Assembly: GCA_964540005.1 (NCBI GenBank)
Contig: CAZILN010000437.1
Span: 1 to 6,406, forward strand
Direction of reading: 5' to 3'
Length of the DNA: 6,406 nt
From: CAZILN01 sp964540005
GTDB lineage: Bacteria; Bacteroidota; Bacteroidia; Bacteroidales; SM23-62
Of this stretch, positions 1 to 5,496 are shown one piece after another. A program made the position numbers and the translations under genes. How positions within the stretch are numbered: position 1 is the first letter of the stretch; each line of letters opens with the position of its first letter. Below the pieces are notes generated by a model. The model was not told the origin of the DNA and made no database searches. It saw only the letters and a program-made list of their open reading frames with translations.

Positions 1-2
1 AG

Positions 3-647
3 AATGTATACGGACCCACAGAGGCTACCATCAACTGTACTATTTTTAACTGGACCAGGGATCTTGATCCCGCCAAGACCTTTAACGGTATCGTAACTAT
101 TGGAAAAGCTTTCGGAGATACAGTGGCCACTGTCTGCGACCGGGAAGGTACTGAATTGCCTTCAGGAACGAAAGGAGAACTCTGCCTGGCCGGTTCACAG
201 CTTACACCCGGATACTGGAACAATCAGGATAGGGACGAACTGGTCTTCTTTGAACACGATGTTCAGGGTAAAGCTGAAAGATTCTACCGTACAGGAGACC
301 TTGTTATCAGGGATGAGGATGGGGACCTGATCTACTGCGGAAGGGTGGATGAACAGGTCCAGATCCAGGGATACCGGGTAGAACTGTCTGAAATTGAGAT
401 ACATGCACGCCAGTTTCTGGTGGATTCCAATGCAGTGGCAGTAGCCTCAGAAGCTCCTGATCATACCATGCGCATCCACCTGTTTGTTGAAAACTGTCCG
501 GATAAGGTAGAGGGACTGAAAAAGTACCTGTTCGACAGTCTGCCCCTGTATATGCTCCCGGCCAGTATTACCGACATTGAGCATTTACCCAAATCAACAG
601 GAGGAAAGATTGATAAATCTGCCCTGAAAAAATTAATCCCCGTATGA
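3..647 (+). CDS. Amino acid/acyl adenylation enzyme (AMP-binding, DltA-like), C-terminal part
   Basis: This is the last 214 residues of an AMP-forming ligase whose N-terminal part lies left of the window; family members are roughly 500 residues long. The frame is open from base 3, so the GTG at 123 is internal and not a start. Adenylation core motifs appear in order: A5 NVYGPTEAT at the very edge, A6 GELCLAG, A7 YRTGDL (bases 285-302), A8 GRVDEQVQIQGYRVE with the hinge Asp (from 339), and A10 with the catalytic Lys in GGKIDK (codon 606-608). By family knowledge it would activate a carboxylic acid, usually an amino acid, as the acyl-AMP and pass it to a carrier protein. The protein ends right after A10, with no fused carrier or condensation domain, so it works as a stand-alone enzyme, like DltA. 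Its obvious partner is the ACP at 1483. The specificity-determining pocket residues are mostly outside the window. Its stop overlaps the next start (ATGA). Confidence 0.9.
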   Translation, partial: NVYGPTEATINCTIFNWTRDLDPAKTFNGIVTIGKAFGDTVATVCDREGTELPSGTKGELCLAGSQLTPGYWNNQDRDELVFFEHDVQGKAERFYRTGDLVIRDEDGDLIYCGRVDEQVQIQGYRVELSEIEIHARQFLVDSNAVAVASEAPDHTMRIHLFVENCPDKVEGLKKYLFDSLPLYMLPASITDIEHLPKSTGGKIDKSALKKLIPV

Positions 648-1426
648 TGCAGGCAGCTGATAAATATTGTGAACAGATCGAAAGCAACCTGTACAATTTT
701 TATTTCAGTATAGCCGGACTGAATGGTTTTACCTGCCGGAAGGATCAGGCTCCCCGGTTTGTTAAGAACCAGGCAGGAGGGTGGCCCTCATATATCCTGG
801 GAGATATTCAGTCTGAGGATCAGGCTGCAATTATAAAAGAAACAACAGCAAGGATAAACACGGGCACACTGCCGGCTTTCTGGGTCATGAAGGAACCTCC
901 GGAGCCGGAATCACTGTATGAGATCCTGGCTGAATCGGGAATACGGCCTGTAACGCGCTGGACCGGCATGATGCTGACCCGGGAGGATTATAAGCCTGTT
1001 GAACCGGTAATGAAAGAACCGGAGATCCGGGTCCTGACCAGCGGAAGTGATTTACAGGAATGGACAGACCTGATCAACAGGGAGGTATTCCAGCGGGAAA
1101 TAGCAGATCAGGGCACTTTTGCCAGCCTGCTGGCTGATCCCGCTTTCTGCCTTTATTTCACCATCGTGGATGGTAAAACAGTTGCTACAGCACTGGCTTT
1201 TACACATGAGGCTGTATCCGGATTGTACCTGATTTCAACTGATTCTGCCTACAGAAAAAAGGGTATAGGCAGAGCAATTACTTCTTTTGCTGTGGAAGAT
1301 TGCTTTTCCAGGAATACAGGAAGCATAGTGCTGCATGGTACCCGGGCAGGACATTCTATCTACTGTAAAATGGGTTTCATGGAGTATTGTAATTTCGATA
1401 TTTTCTGGATGCTTGGTAAATCCTGA
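644..1426 (+). CDS. GNAT-family acyl/acetyltransferase with N-terminal extension
   Basis: A 260-residue protein with a C-terminal GNAT domain (about residues 127-258). The acyl-CoA pyrophosphate-binding motif A is clear: STDSAYRKKGIGRA at 198-211, containing RKKGIG. It is followed by a motif-B-like stretch, AGHSIYCKMGF, at 235-245. The first 120 residues look like a second, degenerate GNAT-type domain: W80 followed by P-rich and leucine-rich text ending in GMMLT is a pattern I associate with the non-catalytic half of tandem GNATs. GNAT enzymes move an acyl group from CoA, and in some cases from a carrier protein, to an amine or hydroxyl. The start at 644 overlaps the upstream stop (ATGA), and a second ATG follows at 647; either could be used. 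Lying between the ligase and the ACP, it probably transfers the activated acyl unit or acetylates a substrate of the pathway. The donor and acceptor are not determinable from sequence. Confidence 0.85.
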   Translation: MMQAADKYCEQIESNLYNFYFSIAGLNGFTCRKDQAPRFVKNQAGGWPSYILGDIQSEDQAAIIKETTARINTGTLPAFWVMKEPPEPESLYEILAESGIRPVTRWTGMMLTREDYKPVEPVMKEPEIRVLTSGSDLQEWTDLINREVFQREIADQGTFASLLADPAFCLYFTIVDGKTVATALAFTHEAVSGLYLISTDSAYRKKGIGRAITSFAVEDCFSRNTGSIVLHGTRAGHSIYCKMGFMEYCNFDIFWMLGKS

Positions 1427-1438
1427 TAAGTTCGTTTC

Positions 1439-1471
1439 TTTGCAGGCAAGGTCTTAAACTAAATATATTTT
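1439..1471 (+). promoter_or_regulatory. Possible Bacteroidota-type promoter before the ACP gene
   Basis: The 56-base gap between the GNAT and ACP genes is AT-rich. It holds TTTG at 1439-1442 and TATATTTT at 1464-1471, 21 bases apart. This resembles the Bacteroidota primary sigma consensus (TTTG, then 19-21 bases, then TAnnTTTG) with one mismatch. The predicted transcript start would fall only about 5 bases before the ACP ATG, leaving almost no leader, which weakens the call. If real, it would give the ACP and the following gene expression beyond operon read-through. Confidence 0.25.
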
Positions 1472-1482
1472 ATCAGTACAGA

Positions 1483-1731
1483 ATGGAGTACCAGGACGTT
1501 TTTAACAGGGTCGGGGATGTTTTTAAAAAGGTTTTCGATGACCGGGTAATGCATATTCAGGATGATACATCCGCCGGTGATATCAGCCAATGGAACTCCC
1601 TGAATCATGTCATCCTGATCTCGGAGATTGAGAAAGACTTCAACATTAGATTCGGTCTTACTGATATGCTTGATATTAGCACTGTTAAAGATATATGCGA
1701 TAAGATCATTTCACTCAGCTCCAGAGTATGA
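1483..1731 (+). CDS. Stand-alone acyl carrier protein
   Basis: An 82-residue acidic protein of typical ACP length. The phosphopantetheine attachment serine is S39 (codon 1597-1599) in the motif WNSLNHV, followed by the helix ILISEIEKDFNIRF, as in ACPs paired with stand-alone ligases. The canonical Asp before the serine (DSL) is Asn here; the Trp before it and the SLNH after it are conserved, so the modification site is probably still functional. It should be loaded by the adenylation enzyme upstream, forming a thioester that one of the flanking GNAT-like proteins could use. It is unlikely to be the fatty-acid AcpP, because that gene normally sits beside fabF and carries DSL. The start at 1483 gives the expected N-terminal helix, and no Shine-Dalgarno sequence is present, as is normal in Bacteroidota. 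Its stop overlaps the next start (ATGA at 1728-1731). Confidence 0.9.
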   Translation: MEYQDVFNRVGDVFKKVFDDRVMHIQDDTSAGDISQWNSLNHVILISEIEKDFNIRFGLTDMLDISTVKDICDKIISLSSRV

Positions 1732-2828
1732 AGATTGAGTCACTTACGGCCAGAGATGTGAAACAATTGATAGACAGTCAGGATTTCCTGGCGGGTTCAA
1801 TCATCCCAATCGTCCGGCACAGGGCAGAATCGCAGTTTCTTAATCCTGACCTTCATGAAGATGATGTCATTCTGAATATTGCCAGGGATGATCATGGAAG
1901 GATCATGGGTTTTATAGGGGCACTGCCCGGAAGCCTTGGAGATCACGGGCGTTTTGCCTGGAATTCAGGATGGTGGGTGGATCCTGAGACAGGACGGGAA
2001 GCAGCCATGCCATTGTTCTATAAATTCATGGAGCAATGGGAGATGAGAGTTATGTTTTCAGACCTCACCCCGCAAACATTCGAGATACTGAGCAGGATAA
2101 ACTTTATCAGGACATCTGAAAGAGAAGGCATCCGCCTGTATTATCGTTCGGTTTTATCGGGGATACTGGTACAAAGATCCTTAAGACATAAAAATTTCAG
2201 GTGGTTATTTACAGTAGTTGATTTATTTGTAAACCTGTTCATGCTTGTCTGTCGTGCCGTATGGAAACTCGCAGGACAAAGTCAAGGGATCCCGGAGAAG
2301 GACATTAAGGAGATGGATGAAATTGATAACGAAACAGAAGAATTAATCAGCCGGTGCAGGGGCCCGAAAAATATTCCAAGGGGAAAATGGCAGCTGGACT
2401 GGATCATTGCTCATCCATGGATACTTCGTGAAAAACCTGATCAGCAAAAGGATAAATACCCATTCAGTTCATTTGATGAAGATTTTGAACAGCTAATGAT
2501 CCGGATAGAAAGCAGGGCAGAATCCGGCACTGCTTTTCTTATAATAAATATTCATAACAGGCATTTGAAGATCCCTTACCTCTATTATAAGGGAGAGACT
2601 GTTCTCCATGATGTTGCCAGCTTCCTTAACCGCCTTGCTGTATCCAGACGGGTATCAATGCTGAGCAGTTATCATCCGGGATTAACGAGTGCCTTATGGG
2701 ATGTGCGCGGACCGGTATTGTACCGAAAACCGATCATACGGTATACGGGATGTTCAGAGGATCTTTATAAAATAAGCGGGGATGGATTTGTACTCCAGGA
2801 TGGCGACGGTGATGCCGTTTTTACCTGA
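1728..2828 (+). CDS. GNAT-like two-domain protein, putative acyltransferase
   Basis: A 366-residue protein that I recognise only in outline. Residues 1-140 resemble a GNAT fold: RIMGFIGALPG at 58-68 fits a central strand, and SGWWVDPETGREAAMPLF at 80-97 sits where GNATs carry the cofactor loop. The usual RxxGxG is not kept there. F116-F126 (LSRINF) matches the late GNAT 'loop-then-GF' position. Residues 159-181 are strongly hydrophobic (LFTVVDLFVNLFMLVCRAVW) and could be a membrane-associated helix or a buried linker. Residues 205-366 hold RGKWQLDWIIAHPW (218-231), a pattern I associate with the second half of FemAB/GNAT-like proteins from polysaccharide clusters, and end in an acidic DGDGD tail. 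The ATGA overlap with the ACP strongly suggests the two act together, so this is a candidate ACP-dependent transferase. A non-catalytic scaffold is also possible. Confidence 0.7.
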   Translation: MKIESLTARDVKQLIDSQDFLAGSIIPIVRHRAESQFLNPDLHEDDVILNIARDDHGRIMGFIGALPGSLGDHGRFAWNSGWWVDPETGREAAMPLFYKFMEQWEMRVMFSDLTPQTFEILSRINFIRTSEREGIRLYYRSVLSGILVQRSLRHKNFRWLFTVVDLFVNLFMLVCRAVWKLAGQSQGIPEKDIKEMDEIDNETEELISRCRGPKNIPRGKWQLDWIIAHPWILREKPDQQKDKYPFSSFDEDFEQLMIRIESRAESGTAFLIINIHNRHLKIPYLYYKGETVLHDVASFLNRLAVSRRVSMLSSYHPGLTSALWDVRGPVLYRKPIIRYTGCSEDLYKISGDGFVLQDGDGDAVFT

Positions 2829-2851
2829 ACCTGCGAACCTGTAACTTGTAA
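2824..2851. repeat. Degenerate short tandem repeat filling the convergent intergenic gap
   Basis: The 23-base gap between the two convergent genes, together with the end of the plus-strand gene, reads as four degenerate copies of one unit: CCTGAA, CCTGCGAA, CCTGTAA and CTTGTAA. It includes the plus-strand TGA stop (2826-2828) and ends right against the minus-strand stop (2852-2854). No hairpin followed by a T-run was found here, so it is not a recognisable intrinsic terminator. Similar AACCTG/AACTTG runs are, from memory, common between Bacteroidota genes. Confidence 0.5.
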
Positions 2852-3556
2852 TTATTCAAGGCTTTCGAGTTCAATCTCCTCATTCTTCAGTTCAGTCAGC
2901 TCTGTTCCTTCACATTTCAGAGTGCGGGCCCTGAATTTATTCAGGAGGTTGTAATTGTGGGTAGCCATAATGACGGCCCGGCCTTTCTTGCTTATATCAA
3001 ACAGTATATTCATTATGTCTTCTGAAGTCTCAGGATCAAGGTTGCCTGTGGGTTCATCGGCAAGTATGATCTCAGGATTGTTCAGCAGGGCACGGGCAAT
3101 GACTACCCTCTGCTGTTCTCCTCCCGATAGCTGGTGAGGCATCTTGTAGCCCTTGTTTTCAAGTCCCACCCTGGTCAGTACTTCTTCTATCCTGACATCT
3201 ATTTCTTTCTTGTCCTTCCATCCGGTGGCCCGCAGCACAAACTGCAGGTTGGCAGTGACAGTCCTGTCAGTCAGCAGCTGGAAATCCTGGAACACTATGC
3301 CCAGCTTTCTCCGCAGATAAGGAACCTGTCTTGTTTTCAGATGGCTGAGATTAAACCCGGCAACAATTCCCTCACCTTCAAGGAGGGGGTGTTCGGCATT
3401 CATGGTTTTGATCAGGCTGGTCTTGCCGCTTCCTACTTTCCCGATAAGGTACATAAATTCTCCCTGGTCCAGCTTAAAGCTGACATCCCTGAGGACAAGG
3501 TGATCCTGGATAAAAATGGAGGCATTATTGAACTGGATGATGGTTTCTGCAGCCAT
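2852..3556 (-). CDS. ftsE: Cell-division ABC transporter ATP-binding protein FtsE
   Basis: A 234-residue ABC ATPase, the usual length for FtsE. Visible parts are Walker A GKVGSGKT (39-46), Q-loop Q90 in GIVFQDFQLL, signature LSGGEQQR (143-150), Walker B IILADEP (163-169) and H-loop H200. The text LRRKLGIVFQDFQLLTDR and the ending of the ATPase core are typical of Bacteroidota FtsE. With the membrane partner FtsX it transmits ATP hydrolysis across the inner membrane to activate peptidoglycan hydrolases at the division site. The frame stays open to an ATG at 3616, but I chose 3556: the next 20 upstream codons are not family-like, the family begins close to the NASIF stretch, and a promoter-like element lies inside the extension. 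No ftsX is present in the window; in this phylum the two genes are often not adjacent. The last 15 residues are a Glu/Leu-rich tail. LolD/MacB-type ATPases are the main alternative, but the match to FtsE is better. Confidence 0.88.
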   Translation of the reverse strand: MAAETIIQFNNASIFIQDHLVLRDVSFKLDQGEFMYLIGKVGSGKTSLIKTMNAEHPLLEGEGIVAGFNLSHLKTRQVPYLRRKLGIVFQDFQLLTDRTVTANLQFVLRATGWKDKKEIDVRIEEVLTRVGLENKGYKMPHQLSGGEQQRVVIARALLNNPEIILADEPTGNLDPETSEDIMNILFDISKKGRAVIMATHNYNLLNKFRARTLKCEGTELTELKNEEIELESLE

Positions 3557-3577
3557 TGCTATTCGGTAGCGATATTG

Positions 3578-3606
3578 ATTATAAAGATCGCTTAAAATTA
3601 AAACAA
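3578..3606 (-). promoter_or_regulatory. Putative ftsE promoter
   Basis: On the minus strand, TTGTTT (plus bases 3601-3606) and TATAAT (3578-3583) are separated by 17 bases, a sigma-70-like arrangement with a perfect -10 box and a weak -35. The first box also overlaps a TTTG, as used by Bacteroidota sigma factors. Transcription would start near 3571, about 15 bases before the ATG at 3556. That position is downstream of the longer possible start at 3616 and supports the shorter FtsE. Confidence 0.4.
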
Positions 3607-3632
3607 AAATCCACAATCTGATAACCGGATGC

Positions 3633-5009
3633 CTATAGCATTCCTTCAGAATCGGTTTTTACTACATAGAGGTCATCGCTGTTTGTGACTTCATTATGCT
3701 TTGTGCCAATCATGATAAAACCTCCGTCATCGGTCTGTAACAGTCGATGTGCACCATGGCTTCTTCCTTCAAATTCGCGGGTCCATTCCACCGATAAGTC
3801 GTTGTTTAATTTTAACAGGACCATCTCGTTGGTAAGAACGGCAAATCCGCCATCAACAGTAACAATAACTGAAACTGATTCAGATATTGAAATGTCGGTA
3901 TAGGTCGAATAGTCCGGCATACTCCCGTTAGCATTTACCAGGACCACCCTCATTTCACCGGTAACGACAGCAGCGGCAACAACATAGCTGGCCTGGCCTG
4001 CCGTACCATTTGCGATTCCAATACTCCTGATGCAGGCTCTTTGTTCAGGGAGGCTGCTTGATATAATATCTTTTTCCCAGATTATTTTTTGCAAATGCTG
4101 ATCCAGCTTATATAATACTAATGCAAAACCACCTTCATCCTTTTCAACTGATGCTAATAATAGGTAATTGCCATCCTGATCGACCTCAATGCAGGATCCG
4201 TAGTCATCACCTAGCTTTCCGAAATTCAACCTGGAACCAGGTGAACCATCGCTACCGATTTCCCAGATTATGGCTTCCCAACCCCTGATGGATCCATAAA
4301 TGTCAGAGCTTCCTGAGATAAGGTAGGATCCGGCATCAGGTCCGGTTATAACTGACCATCCCAGGTCACTTGAAGCCAGTCCGAAGTCCTTTTCCCAGTG
4401 CGTGACCCCATCTTTATCCGTTTTCAGAAGGATTACCTGCTTATCTATCCTGTTTTTGGCCTGATTACCCAGTACTAATAAATCCCGGTTCGGCAATTCT
4501 AAAATATCTACTGCATATTCATCATCCCCTTTCTCATATAATGAATGTCTTGCCCACATCAGTATCCCGCCGGTATCGATTTTTACCAGGTATATATTAT
4601 AATTAAGATTTGTCAGATCAGAATAACGCCCTGCAAGCACATAATTCCCGTCTGATGTCCTTATAACACCCCAGCCTTCTTCTTCCCCGTATCCACCGAG
4701 CAGAAGTTCAAAGCTGCCATGTTTATTACAGTATTCAGGAGGACAGATGTCAGTGTAACAATCTACTCCCTCTTCACAACAGCAACCTTCACAAACCATA
4801 TCCAGATCTTTGCAGGTATCCACCAGGCATTCGACACCTTCCTCGCAGCAACATCCTTCACAAAAACTGATGTCGCAGGTATCCATATCACAATTATCGC
4901 AGCAGCAGGTATCGGTGCAATAGGGGGGACATCCGTATTCTGAATCCGGACAGGAGGTTAGCAGGATCATTACTGCTGAGAATGAGCACAGAAACAGGAT
5001 TGCTTTCAT
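3633..5009 (-). CDS. Cys-rich lipoprotein with C-terminal seven-repeat beta-propeller
   Basis: A 458-residue predicted lipoprotein. Residues 1-20 are a signal peptide ending in lipobox LLTSC, with C20 as the lipidated cysteine. The first residues after it (PDSEY) are acidic, which in Bacteroidota can favour surface export. Residues 27-94 carry 20 cysteines, including three CCC triplets at 35-37, 53-55 and 76-78. The unit CEGCCCEEGV[E/D]C occurs twice, exactly 23 residues apart. Residues 98-458 hold about seven degenerate repeats of roughly 45-55 residues with the pattern 'hydrophobic, DGxYxLxG, about 10 residues, hydrophobic-VKxD, G, W'. Clear copies start near 112, 165, 271 and 418. The last repeat lacks its W strand, while ELLLGGYG (101-108) could supply it, giving a closed seven-bladed propeller. 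No enzyme active site is visible. A binding or scaffold role outside the cell is an inference, and the real function is unknown. It is flanked by unrelated genes. Confidence 0.85.
   Translation of the reverse strand: MKAILFLCSFSAVMILLTSCPDSEYGCPPYCTDTCCCDNCDMDTCDISFCEGCCCEEGVECLVDTCKDLDMVCEGCCCEEGVDCYTDICPPEYCNKHGSFELLLGGYGEEEGWGVIRTSDGNYVLAGRYSDLTNLNYNIYLVKIDTGGILMWARHSLYEKGDDEYAVDILELPNRDLLVLGNQAKNRIDKQVILLKTDKDGVTHWEKDFGLASSDLGWSVITGPDAGSYLISGSSDIYGSIRGWEAIIWEIGSDGSPGSRLNFGKLGDDYGSCIEVDQDGNYLLLASVEKDEGGFALVLYKLDQHLQKIIWEKDIISSSLPEQRACIRSIGIANGTAGQASYVVAAAVVTGEMRVVLVNANGSMPDYSTYTDISISESVSVIVTVDGGFAVLTNEMVLLKLNNDLSVEWTREFEGRSHGAHRLLQTDDGGFIMIGTKHNEVTNSDDLYVVKTDSEGML
4743..4862 (-). repeat. 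Tandem 69-base repeat encoding CEGCCCEEGV[E/D]C units
   Basis: Within the lipoprotein gene, codons for residues 50-66 (plus 4812-4862) and 73-89 (4743-4793) encode near-identical cysteine units. All eight cysteines are in register at a period of 23 codons. A third, more diverged partial unit with the CCC triplet at residues 35-37 precedes them. The pattern indicates internal duplication of a small cysteine module. Confidence 0.75.
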
Positions 5010-5036
5010 TGCGTGTTCCGGACTTAATATTACTGA

Positions 5037-5068
5037 ATAATTTACAGATTTTTAATAACAAGATCAAA
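5037..5068 (-). promoter_or_regulatory. Possible promoter of the Cys-rich lipoprotein gene
   Basis: In the AT-rich 91-base gap upstream of the lipoprotein, the minus strand has TTTG (plus 5065-5068), 20 bases, then TAAATTAT (5037-5044). This matches the spacing of the Bacteroidota TTTG / TAnnTTTG promoter, with two mismatches in the second box. Transcription would begin near 5031, leaving a leader of about 20 bases without a Shine-Dalgarno sequence. Confidence 0.3.
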
Positions 5069-5100
5069 TAATTTTAATTTTTATGGCTCCTTCCTGGCTT

Positions 5101-5430
5101 TTATATTTTTTCAACAGCGTATCCTTTTTGCTCCAGAATAGCTCTGATATTATCGGGGCCAAAATAATGACCGGCGCCAACCAGTACGAAATATGTGCCT
5201 GGCGCTTCACTTGCATATTTCTCTATTTTCTCGACCCATGATTTGTTTCTTTCAGTAAAAACCAAATTATATGCCTGTTTTCGCTTCGAATTGCTAAAAT
5301 CGAAGGGCTTAAGGAATTCGTTCTTAAACAGGGTTAAGCTATCCATATAATATGCTTCTATTAACGGAAGTTCTTTTTTTGCTTGCTCCTCCATGTTGTT
5401 AATTGCATTTTCAAATACCTTAACCTGCAT
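5101..5430 (-). CDS. TraB/GumN-family protein, C-terminal fragment (probable gene remnant)
   Basis: A 109-residue frame matching only the last third of TraB/GumN (Tiki/ChaN-like) proteins, which are usually about 280-300 residues. The diagnostic part is RNKSWVEKIE (61-70) followed by FVLVGAGHYFG (81-91), with the conserved GxGH histidine, and an ending of the GY-V type. The N-terminal half, which carries the first conserved histidine motif (GTxH) and normally a signal peptide, is missing. The frame stays open for another 22 codons upstream of the ATG at 5430 and then meets the TGA that ends the glycoside hydrolase at 5497-5499, so both lie in the same frame. That arrangement suggests a 5' deletion or rearrangement junction near 5430-5496. 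Without the paired histidine region, the family's putative metal-dependent activity is unlikely. It is most likely a decaying remnant, though expression of a short protein cannot be excluded. Confidence 0.7.
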   Translation of the reverse strand: MQVKVFENAINNMEEQAKKELPLIEAYYMDSLTLFKNEFLKPFDFSNSKRKQAYNLVFTERNKSWVEKIEKYASEAPGTYFVLVGAGHYFGPDNIRAILEQKGYAVEKI

Positions 5431-5496
5431 TTCAACTTTCCATGTAAAGCAAGCTGAAGGTTTTTGCTGCTGCAGGAAATTGGATTTGAAATAAAA

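Noticed and set aside
100..330. Plus-strand frame of 76 residues inside the adenylation gene
   Set aside because: It is out of frame with adenylation motifs A6 and A7, which occupy the same bases.
123..647. GTG at 123 as the start of a small separate adenylation-like gene
   Set aside because: The frame is open to the left edge and already encodes motif A5 upstream, so this is the interior of a larger gene.
2806..2822. Small hairpin ACGG/CCGT followed by TTTT as a terminator of the plus-strand operon
   Set aside because: The stem is only four base pairs and lies inside the coding region before the stop codon, so it is too weak to call.
3134..3595. Plus-strand frame of 153 residues opposite ftsE
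   Set aside because: It lies wholly antisense to a well-supported FtsE and shows no recognisable motif.
3557..3616. N-terminal extension of FtsE from an ATG at 3616
   Set aside because: The added 20 residues are not family-like, and a promoter-like element with a perfect TATAAT lies within them.
3627..3643. Six-base-pair hairpin GGATGC/GCATTC around the lipoprotein stop codon
   Set aside because: It contains a G-T pair and has no T-run after it in the direction of transcription, so it does not qualify as an intrinsic terminator.
4719..4943. Plus-strand frame of 74 residues opposite the Cys-rich lipoprotein
   Set aside because: It is the antisense shadow of the repeated cysteine codons; its Thr/Ala/Ile-rich text has no domain or upstream signal.
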